A DNA stretch of 64,000 nucleotides from Telluribacter roseus (GTDB lineage Bacteria; Bacteroidota; Bacteroidia; Cytophagales; Spirosomataceae), in NCBI RefSeq assembly GCF_017355915.2, contig NZ_JAFEUV020000004.1:248001-312000 (forward strand), read 5' to 3'. Each line of letters begins with the position of its first letter. The stretch's first letter is position 1. Under the pieces are notes generated by a model. It was not told the DNA's origin. It searched no databases and saw only the letters and a program-made list of their open reading frames with translations. The translations under genes and the position numbers were made by a program. Shown piece by piece: positions 37,792-46,644 of this stretch.

Positions 37792-40019
37792 GCCACCTGG
37801 AATATCTGGCGGATGAGCTTCTTGTCACCGGCAATCCAGATCACATCACCCGGATTGATAATTTCTGTAGAATCGGGATTCAGAATGCGGGTACCTTCCC
37901 GTTCCAGTCCTACAATTAATCCGTTGGTAAATTCCCTGATTCGGCTTTCGCGAATGGTTTTGCCGGTAAAGGTATGGGTACTTAGAACCTTGATATGTTC
38001 CAGAGAGATTGGATTGTCGTCGGCGAGTAATATCTTTCCATCCGTATTGACTGTCTCTACCAGCGAACGAAACACGCTTAGCTGCTCATCGGTACCTATC
38101 ACTTCGATGCGGTCGCTGGGGAAAAGTACTTCGTGCTGGTTGGGCAGTAGCAAACGCTTACTACCCCTCTCAATCATAACTACATTAATCCCATATTTTT
38201 CCCGAAGTTTAAGCTTAAGCAGCGATTTGCCAACCAGAGGTGAGTCAGGGCTGATGTTGAAGAAAGCTAGGTGCGCGTTCCAGGGCGGTAGTATGTAATT
38301 GGACTTTCCGTCCTGCTCGCGGGAGTGCAGGTTCTGGATAAAGCGGGATTCAATGCGGTTGTAAAACTGCTGGAGCTTTTGATAGAATAGCACAAACGCC
38401 GGCACGATAATTAGCCCCGTGATAACGGTAGCCACACCAATGGAGAAAAAGGTATTGAGCAGTAGGCTAGCGTACAGCAGGGCGAGGCTTACCCGTAAAA
38501 GCTCGAGCAATACCAGCGGTCCCCGGTTAAACTTGCGGTCTACCCACAGGGCTTTGTAAGAACTGCGTTTCGACCTTTTAAAAATGAGCGCCCACAGGAA
38601 GGGAGCCATGCTCAGCAAAGTCAGTATGGCAGTAATGATACCTCCCAGTACCGGATTAGCCATTCGTTGCTGTACAATGGGAAACAGTACATTGGAGGCA
38701 ATCAGGAGCAGCGCTACAATGACTACCGAATTGGTAATGATGACCTGCGCGTAGTCTTTGAGTACTTCATCCCAGTGGCTGGACTCGTTGATGGTCTGGG
38801 TGGTATTAGTATAGCGGTTCAGGGCCTGGTACCATCGGTCGGGCATTTTCCGTCGTACCAGATTATAGACCGGATCGGCGGCCCGGATCATGTAGGGAGT
38901 GGTAAAGGTAGTGATAACCGATACCCCCACGGCTATGGGGTACAGAAATTCACTCACAACCCCCAGCGACAGGCCAAGGTTGGCAATAATGAACGAAAAT
39001 TCACCGATCTGCGAGAGGCTCAATCCGGCCTGAATAGAGGTGCGTAGCGGCTGACCTGCGATGAGTGCTCCTATGGATACGAATACTGTCTTTCCTACCA
39101 TCACAATCAGTACCAGGAAGAATAGGGGCAGCGCATACTCTACCAGTACTGACGGATCAATCAACATACCAACCGATACGAAGAAGATAGCGCCGAAAAG
39201 CTCCTTGACGGGCTTGAGCAGGTACTCAATGCGTTCGGCCTGAGTGGTTTCAGCCAGGATAGAGCCCATGATAAAAGCGCCTAAAGCCGCCGAAAAGCCC
39301 GCTTTGGTAGCAATGACCACCATCATAAAACACAAGGCAATGGAGGTGATCAGGATGGTCTCATCATTCATCAGGTTCTTGAAGGACCGAAGGAAGGAAG
39401 GGAACAGGAAAATGCCGCTCAGAAACCACAGGATCAGAAAGAACATGAGCTTCCCTACTGAGGCCAGCATCTCGACTCCCACAAACTGCTGACTGATAGC
39501 CATGGTAGAAAGCAATACCATGAGCAATACCGCTACCAGGTCTTCGATGATGAGTATGCCCATTACCACGCTGGCAAACTGATGAGTCTTGACCCGTAGT
39601 TCATCAAAGGCCCTGATGATAATGGTAGTGGAGGAAATGGCCAGGATACCTCCCAGAAACAGGCTATCGGTAAAGGACCAACCCATCAGACGACCAGCGG
39701 TATAGCCACTCAGCAGCATGAAGAAGATTTCAAAGAGGCCGCTTATGGCAGCGGTACTTCCTACCTGTACCAGTTTTTTAAAACTAAATTCAAGACCCAG
39801 ATTGAACAGGAGAAATATAACCCCGATTTCGGCCCAGATCCTGATTGATTCAAGATCCAGTATGGTTGGGAATATGGGGAAGTTGGGACCTACCAAAAGG
39901 CCAGCCAGGACGTATCCCAGCACGAGTGGCTGCTTTAGTTTCTTACAAAGAATGGTTGTAACTCCCGCAGCTCCCAGTATCAGGGCCAGATCAGAGATTA
40001 GCTGTGGAATGTGGTTCAT
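37788..40019 (-). CDS. CPA2 cation:proton antiporter (KefB-like) with two TrkA-C domains
   Basis: 743 residues. About 12 membrane helices (1-390) form a Na+/H+ exchanger domain with GLLVGPN, LLFNLGLEFSF and SQIGEFSFIIANLG. A second set of four or so helices (about 415-540) follows. The C-terminus carries two TrkA-C (RCK-C) ligand-binding domains, at about 590-660 and 670-743 (TGKTIRESRIREFTNGLIVGLEREG). The NAD-binding TrkA-N domain usual in KefB/KefC is absent. Likely exports K+ or Na+ in exchange for protons. Ion and ligand unknown. Confidence 0.88.
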   Translation of the reverse strand: MNHIPQLISDLALILGAAGVTTILCKKLKQPLVLGYVLAGLLVGPNFPIFPTILDLESIRIWAEIGVIFLLFNLGLEFSFKKLVQVGSTAAISGLFEIFFMLLSGYTAGRLMGWSFTDSLFLGGILAISSTTIIIRAFDELRVKTHQFASVVMGILIIEDLVAVLLMVLLSTMAISQQFVGVEMLASVGKLMFFLILWFLSGIFLFPSFLRSFKNLMNDETILITSIALCFMMVVIATKAGFSAALGAFIMGSILAETTQAERIEYLLKPVKELFGAIFFVSVGMLIDPSVLVEYALPLFFLVLIVMVGKTVFVSIGALIAGQPLRTSIQAGLSLSQIGEFSFIIANLGLSLGVVSEFLYPIAVGVSVITTFTTPYMIRAADPVYNLVRRKMPDRWYQALNRYTNTTQTINESSHWDEVLKDYAQVIITNSVVIVALLLIASNVLFPIVQQRMANPVLGGIITAILTLLSMAPFLWALIFKRSKRSSYKALWVDRKFNRGPLVLLELLRVSLALLYASLLLNTFFSIGVATVITGLIIVPAFVLFYQKLQQFYNRIESRFIQNLHSREQDGKSNYILPPWNAHLAFFNISPDSPLVGKSLLKLKLREKYGINVVMIERGSKRLLLPNQHEVLFPSDRIEVIGTDEQLSVFRSLVETVNTDGKILLADDNPISLEHIKVLSTHTFTGKTIRESRIREFTNGLIVGLEREGTRILNPDSTEIINPGDVIWIAGDKKLIRQIFQVA

Positions 40020-40064
40020 AGGTATCGGGCTAGGGACAGGGCACTATTTACATCTTGCAATATA

Positions 40065-40103
40065 ATAGAAAAAGCCTTTGCCAGAGGCAAAGGCTTTTTC
40101 TAT
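40065..40103 (-). terminator. Terminator of sufB
   Basis: An 18-bp perfect stem (40065-40082 with 40086-40103) with 3-base loop and T-run, 29 bases after the sufB stop. Confidence 0.88.
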
Positions 40104-40131
40104 TGATACTATAAGTTACCAGAAGAAGGTA

Positions 40132-41592
40132 TTAACCTACACTTCCTTCCAGGCTAATTTCGAGTAGTTTCTGCGCTTCTACCGCAAACTCCATCGGAAG
40201 CTGATTAAGTACTTCCTTAGCGTAGCCATTGATGATAAGGGCCACAGCCTGCTCGGTAGGAATACCGCGCTGGTTGCAATAGAACAGGATATCTTCTCCG
40301 ATCTTGGAAGTAGTTGCCTCGTGCTCCACTGTAGCCGAAGGATTACTTACCTCGATGTACGGGAAGGTATGAGCTCCGCAGCGATCACCCAGCAGGAGCG
40401 AGTCACACTGCGAGAAGTTACGGGCGTTTTCGGCGCGCTTGAATACCTGCACCAGACCGCGGTACGAGTTCTGACTCTTTCCGGCTGAGATACCTTTGGA
40501 TACCACGCGGCTCTTGGTATTCTTACCGATGTGGATCATCTTGGTACCCGTATCCGCCTGCTGCATGTTGTTGGTAACGGCTACTGAGTAAAACTCACCG
40601 ATGGAGTTGTCACCCTTCAGAATTACCGAGGGGTACTTCCAGGTAATGGCTGAACCGGTTTCTACCTGAGTCCAGGAGATTTTGGAGTTGGCACCGTCAC
40701 ACAAGCCACGCTTGGTTACGAAGTTGTAGATACCACCTTTACCATTGGCGTCACCAGGGTACCAGTTCTGTACAGTTGAGTACTTCACTTCGGCACTTTC
40801 GTGGGCGAAGATCTCTACTACAGCCGCGTGCAGCTGGTTCTCGTCACGCATAGGAGCGGTACATCCCTCCAGATAGCTTACGTAGCTGCCTTCGTCGGCA
40901 ATAATAAGCGTACGCTCAAACTGACCGGTACCCGAAGCGTTGATCCGGAAGTAGGTAGAAAGCTCCATCGGGCAACGAACACCCTTGGGAATATATACAA
41001 ACGAACCATCCGAGAATACGGCCGAGTTAAGCGCGGCGTAGTAGTTGTCCTTAGTTGGTACTACCGATCCCAGGTACTTCTTTACCAGCTCAGGATGCTC
41101 ACGTACAGCTTCGGCAATGGAACAGAATATAATTCCTTTCTCTTTCAGACTGGATTTGAACGTAGTAAATACAGACTCAGAGTCCATTACAGCGTCCACC
41201 GCTACACCCGAAAGACGCTTCTGCTCGTCCAGGGAGATACCCAGACGCTCAAAAGTATTACGTAGTTCAGGATCTATATCGTCAAGGCTCTCAACCTTCT
41301 TTTTCTTCTTGGGCGCGGAATAGTACTTAATAGCCTGGAAATCAACCGGCGGATAAGTAACGTTAGGCCATTTGGGTTCTACCATCTGAATCCACAGACG
41401 GAAAGCCTTCAGACGCCATTCCAGCATCCACTCGGGCTCTTCTTTCTTAGCGGAGATGAACCGTACAATATCTTCATTCAGGCCGGGAGGGGCTTCGTCA
41501 GCTTCTATATTCGTAACAAAGCCATACTTATATTCCGAACTGGTGATCTCTTCTAATAATTCTGCTTCTTTGCTCATAGTAATAATTGTCAC
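40132..41592 (-). CDS. sufB: Fe-S cluster assembly scaffold SufB
   Basis: 486 residues, the full SufB length. Signatures include [57 protein letters not shown] and the final [21 protein letters not shown]. SufB works with SufC and SufD in the cytoplasm to build Fe-S clusters. The usual next genes sufC, sufD and sufS are not downstream here, since the operon ends at a strong terminator. Either they lie elsewhere or sufB has been separated, which is unusual. Confidence 0.95.
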   Translation of the reverse strand: MTIITMSKEAELLEEITSSEYKYGFVTNIEADEAPPGLNEDIVRFISAKKEEPEWMLEWRLKAFRLWIQMVEPKWPNVTYPPVDFQAIKYYSAPKKKKKVESLDDIDPELRNTFERLGISLDEQKRLSGVAVDAVMDSESVFTTFKSSLKEKGIIFCSIAEAVREHPELVKKYLGSVVPTKDNYYAALNSAVFSDGSFVYIPKGVRCPMELSTYFRINASGTGQFERTLIIADEGSYVSYLEGCTAPMRDENQLHAAVVEIFAHESAEVKYSTVQNWYPGDANGKGGIYNFVTKRGLCDGANSKISWTQVETGSAITWKYPSVILKGDNSIGEFYSVAVTNNMQQADTGTKMIHIGKNTKSRVVSKGISAGKSQNSYRGLVQVFKRAENARNFSQCDSLLLGDRCGAHTFPYIEVSNPSATVEHEATTSKIGEDILFYCNQRGIPTEQAVALIINGYAKEVLNQLPMEFAVEAQKLLEISLEGSVG

Positions 41593-41647
41593 CTACATTT
41601 GCTCAAAAAGATAACAAAGAGTATGTGACTTGAGTTTTGGACTATGC

Positions 41648-41655
41648 CAAAATTA
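41648..41655 (-). promoter_or_regulatory. -7 box of the sufB promoter
   Basis: On the minus strand TAATTTTG fits TAnnTTTG, about 55 bases before the sufB ATG. No clear -33 box. Confidence 0.4.
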
Positions 41656-41704
41656 CGTAAAAATTTGGAATAGTTAAGGACGTTAAATGTACCTGGACTG
41701 AGAA

Positions 41705-42670
41705 TCAATAGTATTTGTGCGGAATCAGGTAGTTTTTGACGTAGTCTTCAATACCTTCTTCCAGCGTATGGAACGGCCGTGAGTAGCCAATCGACAGTAG
41801 CTTGCTCATGTTGGCCTGCGTGAAGTACTGGTACTTGTCGCGGATATCGGCCGGTGTATCAATGAAGTCAATGTCGGGCTCCATGTCCATGGCATAAAAG
41901 GTATTCTTCACCAGATCCAGGAAGGTACGGGCCTTGCCGCTTCCGAGGTTATAGATACCGGAGTTTTTGCGGTGGTGCATCAGGAATGAGCATACTTCCA
42001 CTACATCCTTTACGTACACAAAGTCACGCATCTGCTCACCGTCTTTGAAGTCGGGGTGGTGGGAGCGGAACAGCTTCATCTTACCGGTGGCCTTAATCTG
42101 GTTGTAGGCGTGGAAGATCACCGAAGCCATACGGGCCTTATGGAATTCGTTGGGACCGTATACGTTGAAGAACTTGAGACCCGCCCAGAAGAAAGGCTTC
42201 TCCTCCTGCGCCAGCGCCCACTGATCAAACTCATTCTTGGAGTCGCCGTAGGGGTTGAGGGGCTTGAGCTGGGGGATAATGGATTCGTTATCATCGTAGC
42301 CCAGTTCGCCTAATCCGTAAGTGGCAGCCGATGAGGCGTATACGAGCGGAATCTGGTAAGACACACACCGCTTCCAGATTTCCTTGGAGTAGCTGACATT
42401 CAGCTCTTCGAAGATATCCCGGTCAAACTCGGTGGTGTCGGTGCGGGCTCCGATGTGGAAGATGAACTCTACATCTTCGTGGTTCTGATCGAGCCACGGA
42501 AAAAACTGATCCCGCTCAACGCGTTCCTGAATAGTTTTTCCCTCCAGATTATCCAGTTTGTCAATCTTGGAGAAATCATCAACGGCAATGATGAAATTAA
42601 AACCTTCCTGGTTTAGTTTACTGATTAAACAACTGCCTATGAAACCGGCAGCACCCGTGACAACGATCAT
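41705..42670 (-). CDS. hldD: ADP-glyceromanno-heptose 6-epimerase
   Basis: 321 residues. An extended SDR with NAD site VTGAAGFIGSCLISKLN at the start, IGARTDTTEFD (substrate loop typical of HldD), the Ser-Tyr-Lys region YASSAATYGLG and PLNPYGDSKNEFD, and VNVYGP-like FFNVYGPNEFHKARMASV. It converts ADP-D-glycero- to ADP-L-glycero-beta-D-manno-heptose for lipopolysaccharide core. No other heptose genes are adjacent; lpxB lies 770 bases away on the other strand. Confidence 0.92.
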   Translation of the reverse strand: MIVVTGAAGFIGSCLISKLNQEGFNFIIAVDDFSKIDKLDNLEGKTIQERVERDQFFPWLDQNHEDVEFIFHIGARTDTTEFDRDIFEELNVSYSKEIWKRCVSYQIPLVYASSAATYGLGELGYDDNESIIPQLKPLNPYGDSKNEFDQWALAQEEKPFFWAGLKFFNVYGPNEFHKARMASVIFHAYNQIKATGKMKLFRSHHPDFKDGEQMRDFVYVKDVVEVCSFLMHHRKNSGIYNLGSGKARTFLDLVKNTFYAMDMEPDIDFIDTPADIRDKYQYFTQANMSKLLSIGYSRPFHTLEEGIEDYVKNYLIPHKYY

Positions 42671-42825
42671 ACGTGTAGTTTATGAGTATATAGTAAGAAC
42701 GGCTAATTGGTTCAAATGGTAAAGTTAAAATAATTACGGCTATCAATCTACCATACTTGTACCTGAAAAGTAGGATTTTTTTTAGTCTGATGGCTTAAAC
42801 AATTCCGAACTAACGGGATAAGGTG

Positions 42826-42833
42826 TAATTTTG
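42826..42833 (+). promoter_or_regulatory. -7 box of the queD promoter
   Basis: TAATTTTG fits TAnnTTTG and puts the transcript start near 42840, supporting the ATG at 42860 as the true start instead of the GTG at 42833. Confidence 0.5.
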
Positions 42834-42859
42834 TGGCTGATTTAGAAGGAAAGAGTATC

Positions 42860-43279
42860 ATGATATATGTAACCAGAAAAGAGCATTTCAATGCGGCTCA
42901 CCGGCTGTATAACCCGGCCTGGTCGGACGAAAAAAACCGGGAGGTATTCGGTCCGTGCGCCAATCTCAATTTTCACGGACACAACTTCGAGATAATAGTA
43001 ACAGTAAAAGGTAAGCCCGATCCGGAGACGGGCTTTGTGATAGACCTGAAGGTACTTGGTGATATTATCAAGCAGGAGATAGTAGAGAAGGTAGACCACA
43101 AGAACCTGAATATTGATGTAGACTTCATGCAGGGCAAGATGGCTTCCTGCGAAATATTTGTCATGGAGATCTGGAAGATACTGGCACCGGCCATTGCCCA
43201 GGCGGCCCCCAACGCCCAGCTCCACTACATCAAGCTCATCGAAACTCCCAAAAACTGGGTCGAGTATTACGGGGAATAG
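42860..43279 (+). CDS. queD: 6-carboxytetrahydropterin synthase (QueD/PTPS family)
   Basis: 139 residues from the ATG at 42860. The zinc-binding histidines are visible in FNAAHRLYN and LNFHGHNFEI; FGPCANLNFHGH holds the catalytic Cys, and VDHKNLNID and the late Glu in KLIETPKNWVEYY complete the active site. It acts on 7,8-dihydroneopterin triphosphate on the way to queuosine; some homologues make 6-pyruvoyl-tetrahydropterin. No other que gene is nearby. Confidence 0.88.
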   Translation: MIYVTRKEHFNAAHRLYNPAWSDEKNREVFGPCANLNFHGHNFEIIVTVKGKPDPETGFVIDLKVLGDIIKQEIVEKVDHKNLNIDVDFMQGKMASCEIFVMEIWKILAPAIAQAAPNAQLHYIKLIETPKNWVEYYGE

Positions 43280-43296
43280 AAACGGTCTGCCGCAGC

Positions 43297-43431
43297 AGTG
43301 AAAAGTGAGAAATGAAAAACGAAAAATGGTCCGTCTCTGGATGAGAGTGAAAAAGCTTTTCTATCTTTTCGTTTTAAAAGTTTTAATTACCAATACGGCT
43401 GCAAGTCGTTTTTCACTTTTCGCTTATCACT
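43297..43431. repeat. Purine-rich imperfect inverted repeat pair between queD and lpxB
   Basis: A 26-base A/G-rich segment (43297-43322) recurs as its near-reverse complement at 43406-43431, with 22 of 26 positions matching by my alignment. The 83 bases between them are also AT-rich. The pair fills the whole gap up to the lpxB start. It may be a small dispersed repeat (MITE-like) or fold into a long leader hairpin. Confidence 0.55.
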
Positions 43432-43442
43432 CTTAACTAATA

Positions 43443-44558
43443 ATGAAGTACTACCTCATAGCCGGTGAGCGCTCGGGCGACTTACACGGAGCCAATCTGA
43501 TCAAAGGAATCAAGCAGCACGACCCGCAGGCGCAGTTTAGAGGATGGGGAGGTGATATGATGGCGGAGGCGGGTATGGAGCTGGTCACTCACTATAAAGA
43601 TACCGCCTTCATGGGCTTTCTGGAAGTGGTACTTAACCTGAGGAAGATCTCGGGCTTCCTGAAGAAGTGCAAGAAAGATATCCTCGAGCAGAAGCCCGAC
43701 GCTCTGATCCTGATCGACTACCCCGGCTTTAACCTGCGCATCGCTTCCTTTGCCAAGCGGCGCGGCATCAAGGTATACTACTACATCTCGCCCAAAGTAT
43801 GGGCCTGGAATCAGAAGCGAGCCCTTAAGATCAAGGCTTACGTAGATCGCATGTTCGTGATCTTCCCCTTCGAAACCGACTTTTACAGCACCTACGACTA
43901 CAAGGTGGACTACGTAGGCAATCCGCTGATGGATGCCATTGCCGCCTTCCAGCCTGATCCGGACTTCAGAACTAAGCACAGTATACCATCAGATAAGCCG
44001 GTAGTGGCGCTGCTGCCCGGGAGCCGCCGGCAGGAGATCGTCAACATGCTGGACACTATGCTGACGGTGCAGCCCCATTTTCCGGAGTACCAGTTTATTA
44101 TCTCAGGAGTACGTAACCTCCCCGCTTCACTCTACGAAAAGTACCAGGCCCTGCCCCATGTACAGGTCGTCTTTGAAGCTACCTACGATATCCTCTCGGT
44201 GGCCGAAGCGGCACTCGTTACCTCAGGTACCGCTACGCTGGAGACGGCTTTGCTCAACATACCCGAAGTAGTGTGTTATCGCACCAGTGGCATCTCCTAT
44301 GCCATTGCCAAGCGACTGATCCGGGTACCCTACATCTCGCTGGTCAATCTGATCATGAATAAGGAGGTGGTACGGGAGCTGATTCAGGATGAACTGAATA
44401 CCCAACAACTGGTAGACGAACTACGGGCTATACTACCGGATGGTATCAAGCGTCAGGAGCAGCTACAGGACTACGCCCGGCTCCAGGAGCTGGTGGGTGG
44501 ACCCGGTGCCTCCGAGCGGGCCGGTGCCCTGATGGTAAAGTACCTGTTGAATGGCTGA
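43443..44558 (+). CDS. lpxB: Lipid-A-disaccharide synthase
   Basis: 371 residues, the usual LpxB length. Motifs are YLIAGERSGDLHGANLI at the start, GWGGDMMAEAGM, DYPGFNLRIA, YYISPKVWAWNQKR and YVGNPLMD, then LLPGSRRQEI and VTSGTATLETAL in the C-terminal GT-B domain. It joins UDP-2,3-diacylglucosamine and lipid X in lipid A synthesis at the inner membrane. Its final 59 bases are duplicated downstream of the VapBC cassette, so the gene remains complete. Confidence 0.95.
   Translation: MKYYLIAGERSGDLHGANLIKGIKQHDPQAQFRGWGGDMMAEAGMELVTHYKDTAFMGFLEVVLNLRKISGFLKKCKKDILEQKPDALILIDYPGFNLRIASFAKRRGIKVYYYISPKVWAWNQKRALKIKAYVDRMFVIFPFETDFYSTYDYKVDYVGNPLMDAIAAFQPDPDFRTKHSIPSDKPVVALLPGSRRQEIVNMLDTMLTVQPHFPEYQFIISGVRNLPASLYEKYQALPHVQVVFEATYDILSVAEAALVTSGTATLETALLNIPEVVCYRTSGISYAIAKRLIRVPYISLVNLIMNKEVVRELIQDELNTQQLVDELRAILPDGIKRQEQLQDYARLQELVGGPGASERAGALMVKYLLNG
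44500..44558. repeat. 59-bp direct repeat, copy 1 (3' end of lpxB)
   Basis: Identical at 58 of 59 bases to 45346-45404. The only difference is G at 44531 against T at 45377. It ends exactly at the lpxB stop codon. The two copies bracket the VapBC genes. Confidence 0.95.
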
Positions 44559-44565
44559 CGTTCCA

Positions 44566-45003
44566 CTATTGCAATTCCATGACTGTCACAACTACTGTTT
44601 CACTCACTGTTTTTAATCTATAGTCGTTTGTCAAAAAGTAGTCTGCTCCCACTTCAATACAGGTTGCAAGTTGAATAGCGTCCGGTGTTCTTACATTGTA
44701 TTTGGCCCTTAACCGTGCGGCGTGTTCGGCGATTGCAGAAGTAACATCAAGTACCTCTATGCTCGGTGCATTGGTCAGGATGTCTCTGTATTGTTTGGCA
44801 ATCGCTGTCTGTCCCTCCCGTAAAGGTTTTACCAACACTTCAAGAAGTGTAACGGAAGAAGTGACAAACGTGAAGGCTCCTTTATCATTAAAGTCAAAAA
44901 GTTTTTTAAGAATCGACTGATAGGTACTGTTGCCTTCAATAAAGTAAATCAAGGGAGCAGTGTCAAGAAAGACTACTTTAGAAGCAAAATCCTTAACTAC
45001 CAT
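44566..45003 (-). CDS. vapC: PIN-domain toxin of a VapBC module
   Basis: 145 residues, one PIN domain. The four acidic residues of the RNase site are visible in VFLDTAPLIYFIEG (Asp), TLLEVLVKPL (Glu), RTPDAIQLAT (Asp) and FLTNDYRLK (Asp). VapC toxins cut tRNA or rRNA. Its start overlaps the antitoxin stop by 7 bases, the normal gene order. The stop lies 8 bases from the convergent lpxB stop. Confidence 0.9.
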   Translation of the reverse strand: MVVKDFASKVVFLDTAPLIYFIEGNSTYQSILKKLFDFNDKGAFTFVTSSVTLLEVLVKPLREGQTAIAKQYRDILTNAPSIEVLDVTSAIAEHAARLRAKYNVRTPDAIQLATCIEVGADYFLTNDYRLKTVSETVVVTVMELQ

Positions 45004-45215
45004 TCCCTTTCTCCGTCAATATAGCGATCAATGTCATCTGTATTTTTCCAGATCTCGCTGCCCAGGCCTGAGAGTGAAGTCAGTCGCATAGGAGTGGTTT
45101 TTGTCGCTTCTCCTCTTTTGAGCAGATAAGCCATCCGTTGCAGTAGCGTGAGTTGGTCTTCCTTGTCAAGCTGTTTTACCTGAGAAAGTATGTCGTTTAA
45201 GTTTGCTGATGCCAT
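44997..45215 (-). CDS. vapB: Antitoxin of the VapBC module
   Basis: 72 residues. A helical N-terminal part (LNDILSQVKQLDKEDQLTLLQRM, residues 6-28) is probably the dimer and DNA-binding region. The tail SLSGLGSEIW...DDIDRYIDGEREW has the toxin-neutralising pattern seen in many antitoxins paired with PIN toxins: a short hydrophobic motif, then a Trp near the end. No ribbon-helix-helix or AbrB motif is obvious. It is expected to repress its own promoter. Confidence 0.82.
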   Translation of the reverse strand: MASANLNDILSQVKQLDKEDQLTLLQRMAYLLKRGEATKTTPMRLTSLSGLGSEIWKNTDDIDRYIDGEREW

Positions 45216-45345
45216 ACAGGTTATATTTCATACGTTACAATAAAGCTCTAAAAATCTTTGCCAATGGTAGACACCAATGTACAGAGAGGGTATCAAGAGT
45301 TCTGTTGTCCAATATATATAAATATTCTTTTTGTTTTTGCATGTA

Positions 45346-45404
45346 GACCCGGTGCCTCCGAGCGGGCCGGTGCCCTTATGGTAAAGTACCTGTTGAATGG
45401 CTGA
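45346..45404. repeat. 59-bp direct repeat, copy 2 (orphan lpxB 3' end)
   Basis: A copy of the last 19 codons and stop of lpxB with no coding sequence before it. It marks the far edge of the VapBC insertion (repeat unit 846 bases). Confidence 0.95.
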
Positions 45405-45446
45405 AACGGGTGGATGAGCGGTAATTCAATCAAAAGGTAGATCAGT

Positions 45447-45454
45447 TACTTTTG
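45447..45454 (+). promoter_or_regulatory. -7 box of the cytochrome gene
   Basis: TACTTTTG fits TAnnTTTG, 26 bases before the ATG. It lies downstream of the second 59-bp copy. No clear -33 box. Confidence 0.45.
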
Positions 45455-45480
45455 TGGCTTAGTAGAATCAATACTTAGCC

Positions 45481-46446
45481 ATGAAAAAAGTACGTGTACA
45501 CTCATTAATCCTGATGGGCTGCCTTGTCGCGGCCTCTAGCTGCACCAGCTATCAGAAACGAATCGGTCCAGCTCCCGACCTCAAAGTAGAAATCACTCCC
45601 AAACGCGTAGAACGCGGCAAGTACCTCGCCAATAATGTAGCGGTCTGTATGGACTGCCACTCCCAGCGCGACTACACCCGATTCTCCGGTCCGGCCAAAG
45701 CAGGTACCTTCGGAGGCGGGGGAGAGGTATTCGACAAGAAGATGGGGCTGCCCGGTACCTTCTACGGCAAGAACATCACGCCCCACGCCCTCGGCAACTG
45801 GACGGATGGCGAGATCTATCGCGCTATGACCTCCGGGGTATCAAAGAATGGCAAAGCCCTCATGCCCATGATGCCTTACCTGGCTTACGGAAAGATGGAC
45901 TCCGAAGATGTAAAATCCATCATTGCTTACCTGCGTACACTTCCCGCCGTTACGAATGACGTACCTGAATCCAGGCCGATGGCTGTGGTCAAACCCGTCT
46001 TCAAGAAGATGACCCGTAGGGCCGAGCACCAGGCCATGCCCTCGCCTCAGGATACCGTAGCGTATGGAAAGTACCTGGTAGGTGCAGCCGGCTGCTACGA
46101 TTGCCACACCCAGCGCCGCATGGGTATGCCCATCAAGAGCAAGGGCTTCGCGGGAGGGGTAAGCCTCAAAATGCCAGCTGGTACCCTCACCTCCGCCAAT
46201 CTTACGCCTGATATTGAAACCGGGTTAGGCTCCTGGACCAAAGAATCCTTCATCTCCCGCTTCAAATCGTATCAACCTGGTACATTCGTTCCTTTTGAAG
46301 TACACGATGGCTTCAATACCATCATGCCCTGGACGTTCTACAGCGGTATGTCCGAGCAGGATCTGGGAGCGATGTATGCTTACCTGCGGACGTTGAAGCC
46401 TATCAAACAGAAGGTAGAGAAGTTTAGACCGGCTAGTAAAGGATAG
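45481..46446 (+). CDS. Diheme c-type cytochrome lipoprotein
   Basis: 321 residues. The leader ends CLVAASSC, with a lipobox Cys at 21. Two heme c attachment motifs, CMDCH (56-60) and CYDCH (205-209), each sit in a cytochrome c domain with a Met ligand candidate (KALMPMMPY, TIMPWTFY). The two halves look duplicated: GKNITPHALGNWTDGEIYRAM against SANLTPDIETGLGSWTKESF. Such proteins resemble the cytochrome subunit of alcohol or aldehyde dehydrogenases and could pass electrons to the respiratory chain. No partner dehydrogenase is nearby. Confidence 0.88.
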   Translation: MKKVRVHSLILMGCLVAASSCTSYQKRIGPAPDLKVEITPKRVERGKYLANNVAVCMDCHSQRDYTRFSGPAKAGTFGGGGEVFDKKMGLPGTFYGKNITPHALGNWTDGEIYRAMTSGVSKNGKALMPMMPYLAYGKMDSEDVKSIIAYLRTLPAVTNDVPESRPMAVVKPVFKKMTRRAEHQAMPSPQDTVAYGKYLVGAAGCYDCHTQRRMGMPIKSKGFAGGVSLKMPAGTLTSANLTPDIETGLGSWTKESFISRFKSYQPGTFVPFEVHDGFNTIMPWTFYSGMSEQDLGAMYAYLRTLKPIKQKVEKFRPASKG

Positions 46447-46491
46447 GGGATAGGAGCAATCACATGGGGTAAAGTTCAAGGTATCCTACAT

Positions 46492-46524
46492 AGAGTTGGG
46501 AAATCTTGCGATTTCCTCAACTCT
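46492..46524. terminator. Hairpin after the cytochrome gene
   Basis: A 14-bp stem with one bulged T (46492-46505 with 46510-46524) but no T-run after it. A weak terminator or transcript-end structure. Confidence 0.4.
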
Positions 46525-46644
46525 CCATATGATATAATTTAGTAAGGCTATGGATCAACTTGTCCCGCTATCGAACTACTGCCGGCGAACTATTATGCAT
46601 CCGGATAGTTAAGACTAGGTACGACCACTTGATCAACGACGATT

